DNA from: an uncultured Oscillospiraceae bacterium
GTDB taxonomy: Bacteria; Bacillota; Clostridia; Oscillospirales; Oscillospiraceae
Length of the DNA: 61,130 bases
NCBI GenBank assembly: GCA_947626315.1
Contig: CANQRQ010000015.1
Span: forward strand, 1-61,130
Direction of reading: 5' to 3'
Of this stretch, positions 1 through 8,055 are shown piece by piece; position 1 is the first letter of the stretch, and every line of letters starts with the position of its first letter. The position numbers were made by a program, and so were the translations under genes. A model generated the notes under the pieces. That model was not told the origin of the DNA, searched no databases, and saw nothing but the letters and a program-made list of their open reading frames with translations.

Positions 1-123
1 GCCCAGGAAAGCGGCGAACTGCCGCAGGTCCCGGAGATACTTCTCCACCGTCCCCGCCGCCCGGTCCTCCGACCGCAGCGCCGCCTCAAAGCGCTTGATC
101 TCATCCTTATTAATAATGCTCAT
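1..123 (-). CDS. Tyrosine recombinase/integrase, N-terminal fragment (runs off the window)
   Basis: Only the first 41 codons are inside the window. They read MSIINKDEIKRFEAALRS and continue with a segment containing TVEKYLRDLRQF. This pattern is typical of the SAM-like N-terminal DNA-binding domain of phage-type tyrosine recombinases (XerC/D and integrases). The catalytic domain lies outside, so substrate and activity cannot be judged. The start is supported by a GGGGG ribosome site about 7 bases upstream, which sits inside the second arm of a perfect inverted repeat (131-173). Confidence 0.6.
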   Translation of the reverse strand, partial: MSIINKDEIKRFEAALRSEDRAAGTVEKYLRDLRQFAAFLG

Positions 124-130
124 AAAAATA

Positions 131-173
131 CCCCCTTGGATTTGGTATCCTCATTTTACCAAATCCAAGGGGG
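131..173 (-). repeat. Perfect 17-bp inverted repeat covering the ribosome site of the recombinase
   Basis: Arms 131-147 and 157-173 are perfect complements separated by 9 bases. On the minus strand the second arm ends in AAGGGGG, the ribosome site of the recombinase start at 123, and is followed by TATTTTT. The RNA hairpin could therefore hide the ribosome site, or act as a terminator/attenuator immediately before the gene. Confidence 0.7.
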
Positions 174-349
174 TCGCTGTGAGACATTCGGGAAAGCGGG
201 TTATCGCATTTATGTTGAAAATGCAGCATAAGCAGCCTGACGCGGAAAACTATCCCTTGCATCTGTCCGCCGTCCATGATAAAATCCATGTTGTCAGAGT
301 TATGTCCGGGAAACCGGGACTTCCGCGTAAGGAGAGACAGGGAGAAGCT

Positions 350-3289
350 ATGGATAAGGAAAAACGGAGCCGGCTGATCGAAGCCGCGTTTGTTGCCGCG
401 CTGCTGGTCTTTGTGGCGGTGTCCTTTGTCAATTTCCTGCGGGACAACCGGAGGCTGGTTCAGCAGCAGAACGACAGCTTTATCGAGGTCGCCACCACCC
501 AGACCGCCGAGCGGATCAACGATCTGCTGGACAACTCCCGGCTCGCCACGGAGATCATGGCCCAGCTCTACGGCGCAATCCTCACAGAGCCCAAGGTGGA
601 CATGGATCTGCTCCAGGACATGATCGAGCGCTCGCCCTTTGACTATGTGGAATTCATCTCTGCCGACGGCACGGACCTGACCTCCGACGGCCAGACGGCG
701 GACCTGTCCGACCGGGAGTATTTTCAGCGGGGCATGCAGGGCCTGAGCGGCAAGTGCGTCATTTACAATTCCCGCATCACCCACGAGACGCTGCTGATTT
801 TCTACAGTCCCTTCTATTATGAGGGGAAGATCATCGGCGTGCTCAGCTGCATCTACCGGGGAGACACGGTGGACAACGTCCTCTCCTCGGACTATTTCGG
901 CATCCAGGGCAGCACCTACCTGCTGGAGCGGGACGGCTCCGTGATCCTCTCCGCGGGGGAAGGCGAGACGCCGGAGAACCTGCTGGACTCTCTGCGGACA
1001 AACGACCGGCTGAGCCCGGAGGATCTGAAAAAGCTGGAGGACACGCTGGAACGCAACGACATCAACTATAACAGCTTCAACTACAAGGGCAGCAGCGGCG
1101 CGGGCAGCGCCTACGTAAAGGTTTTGACCGACGGGGAGTGGGTCCTGGTGGAGATGCTCCCCTCCTCCGTGACCTCGGGCATGGCAGTGGAGGCCAACGG
1201 CCTGGGGATCCAGCTGGAATTCCAGCTTTTTGCCGCTTTTCTGGCCTACGTGCTGTTCCTGGTGCTGAAAAACCAGGCCAAACAGCGGCAGCTGGTGCAT
1301 GAAAAGCAGGAGATCTCCCGTATTGTGGACGCCACCCTCCAGCTCTTTTCCAGCTTCATCCTGGTGGATTTTGAACGGGACCGCTATGAGTATCTGGAGG
1401 GCCGGAAGGGCCTGCTGCCGCAAAAGGGCGCCTATTCGCAGATGGTGCAGACCCTGGCCCCTCTGGGCAGCCTGGAGGGCGGGTGGAAAGAGGCCTTCGG
1501 CATCGTCCTTTCCCCGGAGCAGATCCAGGAGCGCCTCACAGAAGAGGTGCCCTATCTCCAGGTCGAATACCGTCTGGACACGGAGGAGCCCCACTGGGAG
1601 AACCTTTCTATCCTCTGCCTTCAGCGGAGAGCGGGCAAGCCCGTCCGCGTCCTCTTCGCCATCCAGGACGTTACCGCTCTGAAGGAGCGGGATTTTCAGA
1701 TCCGCCAGGCGCTGCAAAACGCCTCGGAGGCCGCTGAGGCCGCCAACCGGGCTAAGTCGGACTTTCTGGCCCGCATGAGCCACGATATCCGCACCCCTAT
1801 GAACGCCATCATGGGCATGACGGCGGTGGCCGCCATGCACCTGGACGACCCGGAGCGGCTGACGGACTGCCTGAGCAAGATTACCATCTCCAGCCGCCAT
1901 CTGCTGGCCCTGATCAACGACGTGCTGGACATGTCCAAAATCGAGAGTGGAAAAGTCACCCTTTCCGAGGAGCCCTTCAGCATGCCGGACATGGTGGAGA
2001 GCATCGTTACCATCATCCGCCCCCAGGTCAACGCCAAGCGGCAAAATCTGCGCGTCCACATCAGCCACGTGGAGCACGAGAACGTCCTGGGCGATACGCT
2101 GCGGCTGCGGCAGATTTTCGTGAACATTTTGGGCAACGCGGTTAAATTTACCCCCGATGGCGGGACCATCACCTTTTCCATCCGGGAGCTCAGCTCCCAG
2201 ATCCACGGCATGGCCTGCTATGAGTTCATCTGTGAGGACACCGGCGTGGGCATGGACGAGGAGTTCATCAAAACCATCTTTGACCCCTTCACCCGCTCCC
2301 GCCAGTCGGTGCAGGAAAAGATCGAGGGCACCGGCCTGGGCATGTCCATCACCCGGAACATCGTCCAGATGATGGACGGAGACATTCAGGTGGCCAGCCG
2401 CCCGGGCGAGGGCTCCACCTTTACGGTCCGGCTCCATCTGCGCCTGCGGGAGCAGCTGTCGGAGGGCGTGGAGGATCTGAAGGACCTGCGCGTCCTGGTG
2501 GCCGACGACGACGCGGACTCCTGTGCCAGCACCTGCGAGATCCTGCACAGCATCGGGATGCAGGCCCAGTGGGTCCTCAGCGGCGACGAGGCCATCCGGC
2601 GCACGACTGCCGCCCATGAGGCCGGGGAGGACTATGCCGCGCTGATCCTGGACTGGAAGATGCCCGGCCGGGACGGGGTGGAGACCGCCCGGGAGATCCG
2701 CCGCCTGATCGGGGACGAGCTGCCCATCATCATTCTCACCGCCTACGACTGGTCCGAGGTAGAGGCCCTGGCCAGAGACGCGGGCATTCAGGCCTTCATT
2801 GAAAAGCCCCTCTTCCGCTCCCGCCTGGTCTACGCCCTGAAGTCTGTCCTGGTCCAGGACAGCGGCAAGCCGAAGCTGGCCCCCGCGGAGCTGGCGAAGG
2901 ACAGCCACGAGGGGAAGCGGGTGCTTCTGGTGGAGGACAACGAGCTCAACCGGGAGATCGCCCAGGAGCTGCTCTCCTTTATCGGCGTCCAGGTGGAGAC
3001 CGCCGCCGACGGCCGGGAGGCGCTGCAACGGGTGGAGCAGAGCGCGCCGGGCAGCATTGACCTGATCTTTATGGATATCCAGATGCCCGTCATGGACGGC
3101 TATGAGGCGGCCCGGGCCATCCGTTCCCTGGACCGGCCGGACGCTTGGCGCATTCCCATCATTGCCATGACCGCCAACGCCTTTGCCGACGATATCCAGC
3201 GGGCCCATGAGGCGGGCATGAACGACCATGTGGCAAAGCCCGTGGAGGTAAACAAGCTCCAGGAGGCCCTGGACAAGTGGCTGCACTAA
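350..3289 (+). CDS. Membrane-bound hybrid histidine kinase with two receiver domains
   Basis: Sensor kinase of 979 residues. A first membrane helix lies near residues 9-30, followed by an extracytoplasmic region of about 250 residues that resembles a double-Cache sensor, then a second helix near 289-306. After a linker comes the HisKA box with SHDIRTPMNAIMGM (phospho-accepting His478), an HATPase domain with the N-box near 585 and G-boxes GTGLGMS, and two receiver domains with phospho-Asp at about 768 (LILDWKMPG) and 909 (FMDIQMPVMDG). ATG 350 is chosen because GGAG lies 5 bases upstream; the frame is open further 5' but without a ribosome site. No HPt domain or separate regulator is adjacent. 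The signal sensed is unknown. Confidence 0.9.
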   Translation: MDKEKRSRLIEAAFVAALLVFVAVSFVNFLRDNRRLVQQQNDSFIEVATTQTAERINDLLDNSRLATEIMAQLYGAILTEPKVDMDLLQDMIERSPFDYVEFISADGTDLTSDGQTADLSDREYFQRGMQGLSGKCVIYNSRITHETLLIFYSPFYYEGKIIGVLSCIYRGDTVDNVLSSDYFGIQGSTYLLERDGSVILSAGEGETPENLLDSLRTNDRLSPEDLKKLEDTLERNDINYNSFNYKGSSGAGSAYVKVLTDGEWVLVEMLPSSVTSGMAVEANGLGIQLEFQLFAAFLAYVLFLVLKNQAKQRQLVHEKQEISRIVDATLQLFSSFILVDFERDRYEYLEGRKGLLPQKGAYSQMVQTLAPLGSLEGGWKEAFGIVLSPEQIQERLTEEVPYLQVEYRLDTEEPHWENLSILCLQRRAGKPVRVLFAIQDVTALKERDFQIRQALQNASEAAEAANRAKSDFLARMSHDIRTPMNAIMGMTAVAAMHLDDPERLTDCLSKITISSRHLLALINDVLDMSKIESGKVTLSEEPFSMPDMVESIVTIIRPQVNAKRQNLRVHISHVEHENVLGDTLRLRQIFVNILGNAVKFTPDGGTITFSIRELSSQIHGMACYEFICEDTGVGMDEEFIKTIFDPFTRSRQSVQEKIEGTGLGMSITRNIVQMMDGDIQVASRPGEGSTFTVRLHLRLREQLSEGVEDLKDLRVLVADDDADSCASTCEILHSIGMQAQWVLSGDEAIRRTTAAHEAGEDYAALILDWKMPGRDGVETAREIRRLIGDELPIIILTAYDWSEVEALARDAGIQAFIEKPLFRSRLVYALKSVLVQDSGKPKLAPAELAKDSHEGKRVLLVEDNELNREIAQELLSFIGVQVETAADGREALQRVEQSAPGSIDLIFMDIQMPVMDGYEAARAIRSLDRPDAWRIPIIAMTANAFADDIQRAHEAGMNDHVAKPVEVNKLQEALDKWLH

Positions 3290-3313
3290 AGCTTTAAATG
3301 AAAAATTTTGCCT

Positions 3314-3350
3314 CACAGGATGGCTTCACCGGCCGTCCTGTGTGCTTTTT
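3314..3350 (+). terminator. Intrinsic terminator of the histidine kinase gene
   Basis: CACAGGA (3314-3320) pairs with TCCTGTG (3336-3342); the run TGCTTTTT follows directly. It lies 25 bases after the kinase stop codon. Confidence 0.75.
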
Positions 3351-3528
3351 ATTCCATTTTCTGCCGCTGGGGCGGATAGCTTTTTTCCTGCATCTGCTTT
3401 GAAAAATCACTGATTTTCATTCTGATTTTTGTCGAATTTCCAGGTTTATCCACGGTTTTTGTGCATAGTGCCCTTTTATCCGGTCTGTTTTTGCGCAATT
3501 TATATAGGTTTTTTCGCACTTTTGTCTG

Positions 3529-3557
3529 TTGACATTCGGAAAGCGGTCTGCTAGAAT
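3529..3557 (+). promoter_or_regulatory. Strong sigma-A promoter upstream of the leucine-rich ORF and liv genes
   Basis: TTGACA at 3529-3534 and TAGAAT at 3552-3557 are separated by exactly 17 bases. It is the only clear promoter before livJ, which begins about 350 bases downstream. Confidence 0.8.
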
Positions 3558-3589
3558 AAACCCACTTTCATCAAGGAGCTGCAGGACGC

Positions 3590-3820
3590 ATGTTTAACGC
3601 TATGGCAAATTCCATGTCCGCTGCCGCGGCCGCGTTTTTCGCGGGCGCCGTGTCCGTCTGCTCCTCTGTCAACTTCATTCTGCTTCTTTTGGGCGCCATT
3701 CTGCTGGCGTCCATTCTTCTTTCCCTGCTGGGCCTGTCCGGCATTATTCTGCCGCTTATCGCGGCCCTGCTGTTGCTTGCCCTCTCCTATTCCCCTGTCA
3801 GGCGATTGAACCGCGCATAA
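3590..3820 (+). CDS. Small leucine/isoleucine-rich hydrophobic protein; possible liv leader peptide
   Basis: A 76-residue ORF with no family that I recognise. Residues 28-68 hold about 18 Leu and 6 Ile, enough for two membrane helices, and the tail SPVRRLNRA is basic. AAGGAG lies 11 bases before the ATG. It sits between a near-consensus promoter and a strong terminator (3839-3871) that separates it from livJ, the binding protein of a branched-chain amino acid transporter. It may be a small membrane protein in its own right, or a leader peptide whose translation controls the terminator. The segment GCGGCC and neighbouring Ala codons are like the host in composition. Confidence 0.55.
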   Translation: MFNAMANSMSAAAAAFFAGAVSVCSSVNFILLLLGAILLASILLSLLGLSGIILPLIAALLLLALSYSPVRRLNRA

Positions 3821-3838
3821 CTGTCTTTGATACAGCTA

Positions 3839-3871
3839 AGCGGCTTCGCCTCCGGGCGGAGCCGCTTTTTT
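3839..3871 (+). terminator. Intrinsic terminator between leader ORF and livJ; candidate attenuator
   Basis: AGCGGCTTCGCC pairs with GGCGGAGCCGCT with a 4-base loop, followed by a T-run ending at 3871. livJ has its ribosome site only about 20 bases later and I see no promoter in between, so livJ transcripts seem to have to pass through this terminator. An alternative pairing, AGGCGA (3800-3805) with TCGCCT (3846-3851) plus CCGC (3811-3814) with GCGG (3840-3843), would disrupt it. Confidence 0.75.
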
Positions 3872-3903
3872 GTATAAATATGTATCCAAAAGGAGAACAC
3901 AAA

Positions 3904-5118
3904 ATGAAAAAGACTCTCGCACTCATGCTGGCCCTGGCAATGGTCTTTGCCCTGGCCGCCTGCGGCGGAAACAGCGCCCCCGCTGCTTCTGAGGCTCCCG
4001 CTGAGGAAGCCCCCGCCGCTGACGCTCCCGCTGCCGAGGCCCCCGCTGCCGGCGAAGCCTCCGGCACCTTCAAGATCGGCGGCATCGGCCCCATGACCGG
4101 TGACGCCGCCCAGTACGGTATCGCCGCCATGGGCGGCGCCCAGATCGCCGTTGACGAGATCAACGCCCTGGGCGGCCCTGTCCAGTTCGAGTTCCAGGCT
4201 GAGGACGACCAGGCCGTGGCCGACAACGCCGTGAACGCCTATAACACCCTGAAGGACTGGGGCATGCAGATCATGGTAGGCGCGGTAACCACCGGTTCCT
4301 GCGTGGCTGTGGCCTCCGAGGCCTATACCGACCGCATCTTCTCCCTGACTCCCTCTGCCTCCTCCACCGACGTGACCGCGGGCAAGGACAACATGTTCCA
4401 GATGTGCTTCACCGATCCCAACCAGGGCAAAGCCGGCGCTGAGTACATCACCTCCAATTTTCCCGAGGCCAAGATCGCCGTCATCTACCGCAGCGACGAC
4501 GCCTACTCTGTCGGCATCCGCGACGCCTTTGCCGACCAGGTAAAGGACTCCATCGTGTATGAGGGCACCTTCACCGTCGATACCCAGACCGACTTCTCCG
4601 TTCAGGTTGCCGCCGCGCAGGCCGCCGGCGCCGACGTGGTCTACCTGCCCATCTACTATCAGCCCGCCACTGTCATTCTGACCCAGGCCAAGTCCATCGG
4701 CTATGCTCCCACCTTCGTGGGCGTGGACGGCATGGACGGCATCCTGGATCAGGAGGGCTTTGATGCCTCCCTGGCTGAGGGCGTGCTGGTCATGTCCCCC
4801 TTCTCCGCCTCCTCCACCGACGATCTGACCGTCTCCTTTGTCAACAAGTTCCAGGAGGCCCACGGCCAGCTGCCCAACCAGTTCGCCGCGGACGGCTATG
4901 ACTGCGTGTATGCCATCTACAACGCCATCCAGGCTGCCGGCGTCACCGCCGACATGTCCAACGCGGAGATCTGCGACGCTCTGGTCGCTGCCTTCACCGC
5001 CGACGACTTCTCCTACTCCGGCCTGACCGGCGAGGGCATGACCTGGAGCACCGTTGGCGAAGTCACCAAGCTGCCCATGGCCTTCGTGATCACCGACGGC
5101 GTGTACGTGAAGCCGTAA
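3904..5118 (+). CDS. livJ: Branched-chain amino acid ABC transporter, substrate-binding lipoprotein
   Basis: Protein of 404 residues from ATG 3904 (AGGAG 8 bases upstream). A lipoprotein signal MKKTLALMLALAM leads to the lipobox LAAC with Cys20, so it is anchored outside the membrane. A low-complexity Ala/Glu/Pro linker (about 25-54) precedes a type I periplasmic-binding fold starting with FKIGGIGPMTGDAAQYG, typical of LivJ/LivK. It should capture Leu/Ile/Val or related ligands and pass them to LivHM. It is the first gene of livJHMGF. Two strong hairpins separate it from livH, which may let it be made in excess over the permeases. Exact ligand cannot be read from the sequence. Confidence 0.92.
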   Translation: MKKTLALMLALAMVFALAACGGNSAPAASEAPAEEAPAADAPAAEAPAAGEASGTFKIGGIGPMTGDAAQYGIAAMGGAQIAVDEINALGGPVQFEFQAEDDQAVADNAVNAYNTLKDWGMQIMVGAVTTGSCVAVASEAYTDRIFSLTPSASSTDVTAGKDNMFQMCFTDPNQGKAGAEYITSNFPEAKIAVIYRSDDAYSVGIRDAFADQVKDSIVYEGTFTVDTQTDFSVQVAAAQAAGADVVYLPIYYQPATVILTQAKSIGYAPTFVGVDGMDGILDQEGFDASLAEGVLVMSPFSASSTDDLTVSFVNKFQEAHGQLPNQFAADGYDCVYAIYNAIQAAGVTADMSNAEICDALVAAFTADDFSYSGLTGEGMTWSTVGEVTKLPMAFVITDGVYVKP

Positions 5119-5136
5119 TCCTATCCTTCACCGCAA

Positions 5137-5165
5137 GCTGCCGGGGAGAACCCCTCCCCGGCAGC
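5137..5165 (+). repeat. Stem-loop after livJ
   Basis: GCTGCCGGGG (5137-5146) pairs with CCCCGGCAGC (5156-5165). No T-run follows, so it looks like a 3-prime stabilising hairpin or processing site rather than a terminator. Confidence 0.6.
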
Positions 5166-5171
5166 CTTGCC

Positions 5172-5220
5172 CTATAGCAGAGACGCGCATGACCGGCCGT
5201 CATGCGGGTCTCTGCCATAG
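5172..5220 (+). repeat. Long stem-loop between livJ and livH
   Basis: GCAGAGAC (5177-5184) and CGCATGAC (5186-5193) pair with GTCATGCG (5199-5206) and GTCTCTGC (5208-5215); one G-G mismatch interrupts the stem, and CTAT/ATAG extends it. No T-run. Confidence 0.65.
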
Positions 5221-5247
5221 GCAGACAGAGAATCGCGAGGTGACCGT

Positions 5248-6126
5248 ATGGTATTCTTCTCCTATCTTTTCAGCGGTATCAGCCTGGGCAGCGTCTACGC
5301 CATCATCGCCCTGGGCTATACCATGGTCTACGGCATCGCCAAGATGCTGAATTTCGCCCACGGAGACATTATCATGGTGGGCGGCTATATCTGCTACTGC
5401 TCCATGAGCTACCTGGGCCTGCCGGTACTGCTGTCGGTCCTGCTGTCCATGGCCGTATGCACGGTTCTGGGCGTTGTGATCGAGGGCCTGGCCTACAAGC
5501 CCCTGCGGCAGGCGTCCTCCCTGGCGGTGCTGATCACCGCCATCGGCGTCAGCTACTTTCTCCAGAACGCGGCCCAGCTGATCTGGGGCGTGACACCTAA
5601 GATCTTTACCTCCGTGGCCTCCTTCCCCATGCCCGGAGACCTGAACTCCCTGGGGCTCAGCAGCGAGGCCGTCGTCACCATCGCCAGCTGCCTGATCATC
5701 ATGGTCGCCCTGACCCTCTTTGTGAACAAGACCAAGATGGGCAAGGCCATGCGGGCCTGCTCGGAAGACAAGGGGGCTGCCCAGCTCATGGGCATCAACG
5801 TCAACAAGACCATCTCCCTGACCTTCGCCATCGGCTCCGCCCTGGCAGCCGTGGCCGGGGTGCTGCTCTGCTCCAACTACAACACGCTGATCCCCACCAC
5901 CGGCTCCATGCCCGGCATCAAGGCCTTTACCGCCGCAGTGTTCGGCGGGATCGGCTCCATCCCCGGGGCTTTCCTGGGCGGGCTGCTGCTGGGCATCATC
6001 GAGTCCATGGCCAAGGCCTACATCTCCACCCAGCTGGCCAACGCCATCGTCTTCGCAGTGCTGATCGTGGTGCTGCTGGTGAAGCCTACGGGCCTGCTGG
6101 GCAAGGCTGTGCCCGAGAAAGTGTGA
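5248..6126 (+). CDS. livH: Branched-chain amino acid ABC transporter permease LivH
   Basis: Integral membrane permease of 292 residues, the usual LivH length, with about eight hydrophobic helices. The N-terminal motif YTMVYGIAKMLNFAHGD and the C-terminal FGGIGSIPGAFLGGLLLG are hallmarks of the LivH branch. GAGGTGA precedes the ATG. It forms the membrane channel with LivM. The next gene, livM, starts 10 bases after its stop, so the two are translated from one messenger. Confidence 0.93.
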   Translation: MVFFSYLFSGISLGSVYAIIALGYTMVYGIAKMLNFAHGDIIMVGGYICYCSMSYLGLPVLLSVLLSMAVCTVLGVVIEGLAYKPLRQASSLAVLITAIGVSYFLQNAAQLIWGVTPKIFTSVASFPMPGDLNSLGLSSEAVVTIASCLIIMVALTLFVNKTKMGKAMRACSEDKGAAQLMGINVNKTISLTFAIGSALAAVAGVLLCSNYNTLIPTTGSMPGIKAFTAAVFGGIGSIPGAFLGGLLLGIIESMAKAYISTQLANAIVFAVLIVVLLVKPTGLLGKAVPEKV

Positions 6127-6136
6127 GGCGGCGGCT

Positions 6137-7201
6137 ATGAAGAAACTGAAAACCACAACCAAGATCGATTTCGCCACATACGCCGGCGTCACCCTGGCCT
6201 TTCTGCTGGTCTACGCCCTGCAGCAGGGCGGCTCCCTGACCAACGCCATGAAGTCCTGGCTGGTCCCTATCTGCAGCTTTATCGTCATGGCCGTGAGCCT
6301 GAACCTGGTGGTGGGCATCTCTGGCGAGCTGAGCCTGGGCCACGCGGGCTTTATGAGCGTGGGGGCCTTCTCCGGCATCGTCACCGCCATGAGCCTGACC
6401 AACGCCATCCCCTCCGGCCCGGTGCGCCTGCTGCTGGCCATCCTGGTGGGGGCCGTCTTTGCCGCCGTGACCGGCGTGATCGTAGGCGTGCCCGTGCTGC
6501 GGCTCCGGGGGGACTATCTGGCCATCGTCACGCTGGCCTTCGGGCAGATCATCAAGGACCTGATCAACTGCCTGATCGTGGGCTATGACAGCCACGGCCT
6601 GCATATCATCTTCAACCTGGACGGGCTGCGCTCCGTCTCGGACCTGCACATGGAGGAGACCGGCGTGGCCATCATCAAGGGGGCCCAGGGGGCCGTGGGC
6701 GTGCCCAAGCTTTCCAGCTTCTTCGCCGGCTATCTCTTGGTGATGGTCGCCCTGGTGATCGTGCTGAACCTGGTGCGCAGCCGCACCGGCCGGGCCATTA
6801 TGGCCATCCGGGACAACCGCATCGCCGCCGAGAGCGTGGGCATCAACGTGACCAAGTACCGGCTGATCGCCTTTGTCACCTCCGCCGCCCTGGCGGGGGC
6901 CGCCGGGGCCCTCTTCGGCCTGAACTATGGCGGGCTCCTGTCCAGCCGCTTCGACTTCAACACCTCCATCCTGGTTCTGGTCTATGTGGTGCTGGGCGGC
7001 CTGGGCAACATCTGGGGCTCCGTCATTGCGGCCACGGTGCTGTATATCCTGCCCGAGGCGCTGCGGGGCTTCCAGGACTACCGGATGCTCCTCTACGCGG
7101 TGGTGCTGATCCTGGTCATGCTGGCCACCAACAACGAGCAGCTCAAGGCGCTCCTGGGCCGGCTCATTCCGAAACGGAAGGGGGCAAAATCCAATGGCTG
7201 A
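6137..7201 (+). CDS. livM: Branched-chain amino acid ABC transporter permease LivM
   Basis: Permease of 354 residues with many hydrophobic helices. It carries the LivM motifs LSLGHAGFMSVGAFSG near residue 70, the EAA-like loop GRAIMAIRDNRIAAESVGIN that contacts the ATPase, and the C-terminal LGGLGNIWGSVIAA. Its last codons overlap the start of livG by 8 bases, pointing to translational coupling. It is the partner of LivH in the channel. Confidence 0.93.
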   Translation: MKKLKTTTKIDFATYAGVTLAFLLVYALQQGGSLTNAMKSWLVPICSFIVMAVSLNLVVGISGELSLGHAGFMSVGAFSGIVTAMSLTNAIPSGPVRLLLAILVGAVFAAVTGVIVGVPVLRLRGDYLAIVTLAFGQIIKDLINCLIVGYDSHGLHIIFNLDGLRSVSDLHMEETGVAIIKGAQGAVGVPKLSSFFAGYLLVMVALVIVLNLVRSRTGRAIMAIRDNRIAAESVGINVTKYRLIAFVTSAALAGAAGALFGLNYGGLLSSRFDFNTSILVLVYVVLGGLGNIWGSVIAATVLYILPEALRGFQDYRMLLYAVVLILVMLATNNEQLKALLGRLIPKRKGAKSNG

Positions 7202-8042
7202 AAAGCGCGTGTTTGAAAAGGGCAAAATGGTGCCCGTCCCCAGCCAGGCCATCATCCCCGAGCGGGACAGCGACAAGTCCCCCATTCTGGAGTGCAGCCA
7301 CCTGGGCATTGACTTCGGCGGTCTGCGGGCGGTGGACGACTTCAACCTGACCCTGGGCCGCACGGAAATTGCCGGGCTCATCGGCCCCAACGGGGCCGGC
7401 AAGACCACGGTGTTCAACCTGCTGACCAAGGTCTACCAGCCCACCCGGGGCACCATCCTGCTGGACGGCTACGACACCGCCGGCAAGACCCCCGCCCAGA
7501 TCAACCGCATGGGCATCGCCCGCACCTTCCAGAACATCCGGCTTTTCTCCGCCCTGTCCGTGGAGGACAACGTGAAGATCGGCCTGCACAACCAGGAGCC
7601 CTACTCCATGTTCACCGGCATTCTCCGCCTGCCGAAGTATTGGCGCCAGGAGAAGGCCGCCCACGAGCGGGCCATGGAGCTGCTGAGCATCTTTGACATG
7701 CAGGACCTGGCCGCCCACGAGGCCGGTTCCCTGCCCTACGGGGCCCAGCGCCGGCTGGAGATCGTCCGGGCCCTGGCCACCAACCCCAGCCTCCTGCTGC
7801 TGGACGAGCCGGCGGCGGGCATGAACCCCTCCGAGACGGCGGAGCTCATGGAGAACATCGTGAAGATCCGGGACACCTTCCAGATCGCCGTCATGCTCAT
7901 TGAGCACGACATGAACCTGGTCATGGGCATCTGCGAGGGGATCTGCGTGCTGAACTTCGGCCAGGTGATTGCCAAGGGCACCGCCGAGGAAATTCAGTCC
8001 AACCCCACGGTGATCGAGGCCTATCTGGGCAAGAAGAAGTGA
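7194..8042 (+). CDS. livG: Branched-chain amino acid ABC transporter ATPase LivG
   Basis: ATPase of 282 residues. Walker A GPNGAGKTT, a signature motif in the diverged LivG form (LPYGAQRRLEI), Walker B LLLLDEPAAGM and the switch His in IEHDM are all present, followed by the LivG-type C-terminus GTAEEIQSNPTVIEAYLG. There is an extra N-terminal stretch of about 30 residues before the ATPase fold. It energises transport together with LivF. Confidence 0.93.
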   Translation: MAEKRVFEKGKMVPVPSQAIIPERDSDKSPILECSHLGIDFGGLRAVDDFNLTLGRTEIAGLIGPNGAGKTTVFNLLTKVYQPTRGTILLDGYDTAGKTPAQINRMGIARTFQNIRLFSALSVEDNVKIGLHNQEPYSMFTGILRLPKYWRQEKAAHERAMELLSIFDMQDLAAHEAGSLPYGAQRRLEIVRALATNPSLLLLDEPAAGMNPSETAELMENIVKIRDTFQIAVMLIEHDMNLVMGICEGICVLNFGQVIAKGTAEEIQSNPTVIEAYLGKKK

Positions 8043-8055
8043 GGAGGACAGGAGC

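Larger units (their letters stand above)
3290..3589. other. Intergenic region: kinase terminator, then strong promoter
   Basis: About 300 bases without a gene. It contains the kinase terminator (3314-3350), an AT-rich stretch with nothing recognisable (3355-3520), and a near-consensus sigma-A promoter (3529-3557). Confidence 0.6.

Noticed and set aside
131-173. Invertible promoter flanked by inverted repeats next to a recombinase
   Set aside because: The arms are only 9 bases apart, too close for a switchable promoter segment, and no promoter lies between them.
110-3316. A minus-strand open frame of over 1000 codons opposite the histidine kinase
   Set aside because: It is the antisense of a gene with complete kinase and receiver motifs, has no ribosome site or recognisable domains, and is low in complexity (Gly/His/Gln/Val rich), as expected from antisense of GC-rich codons.
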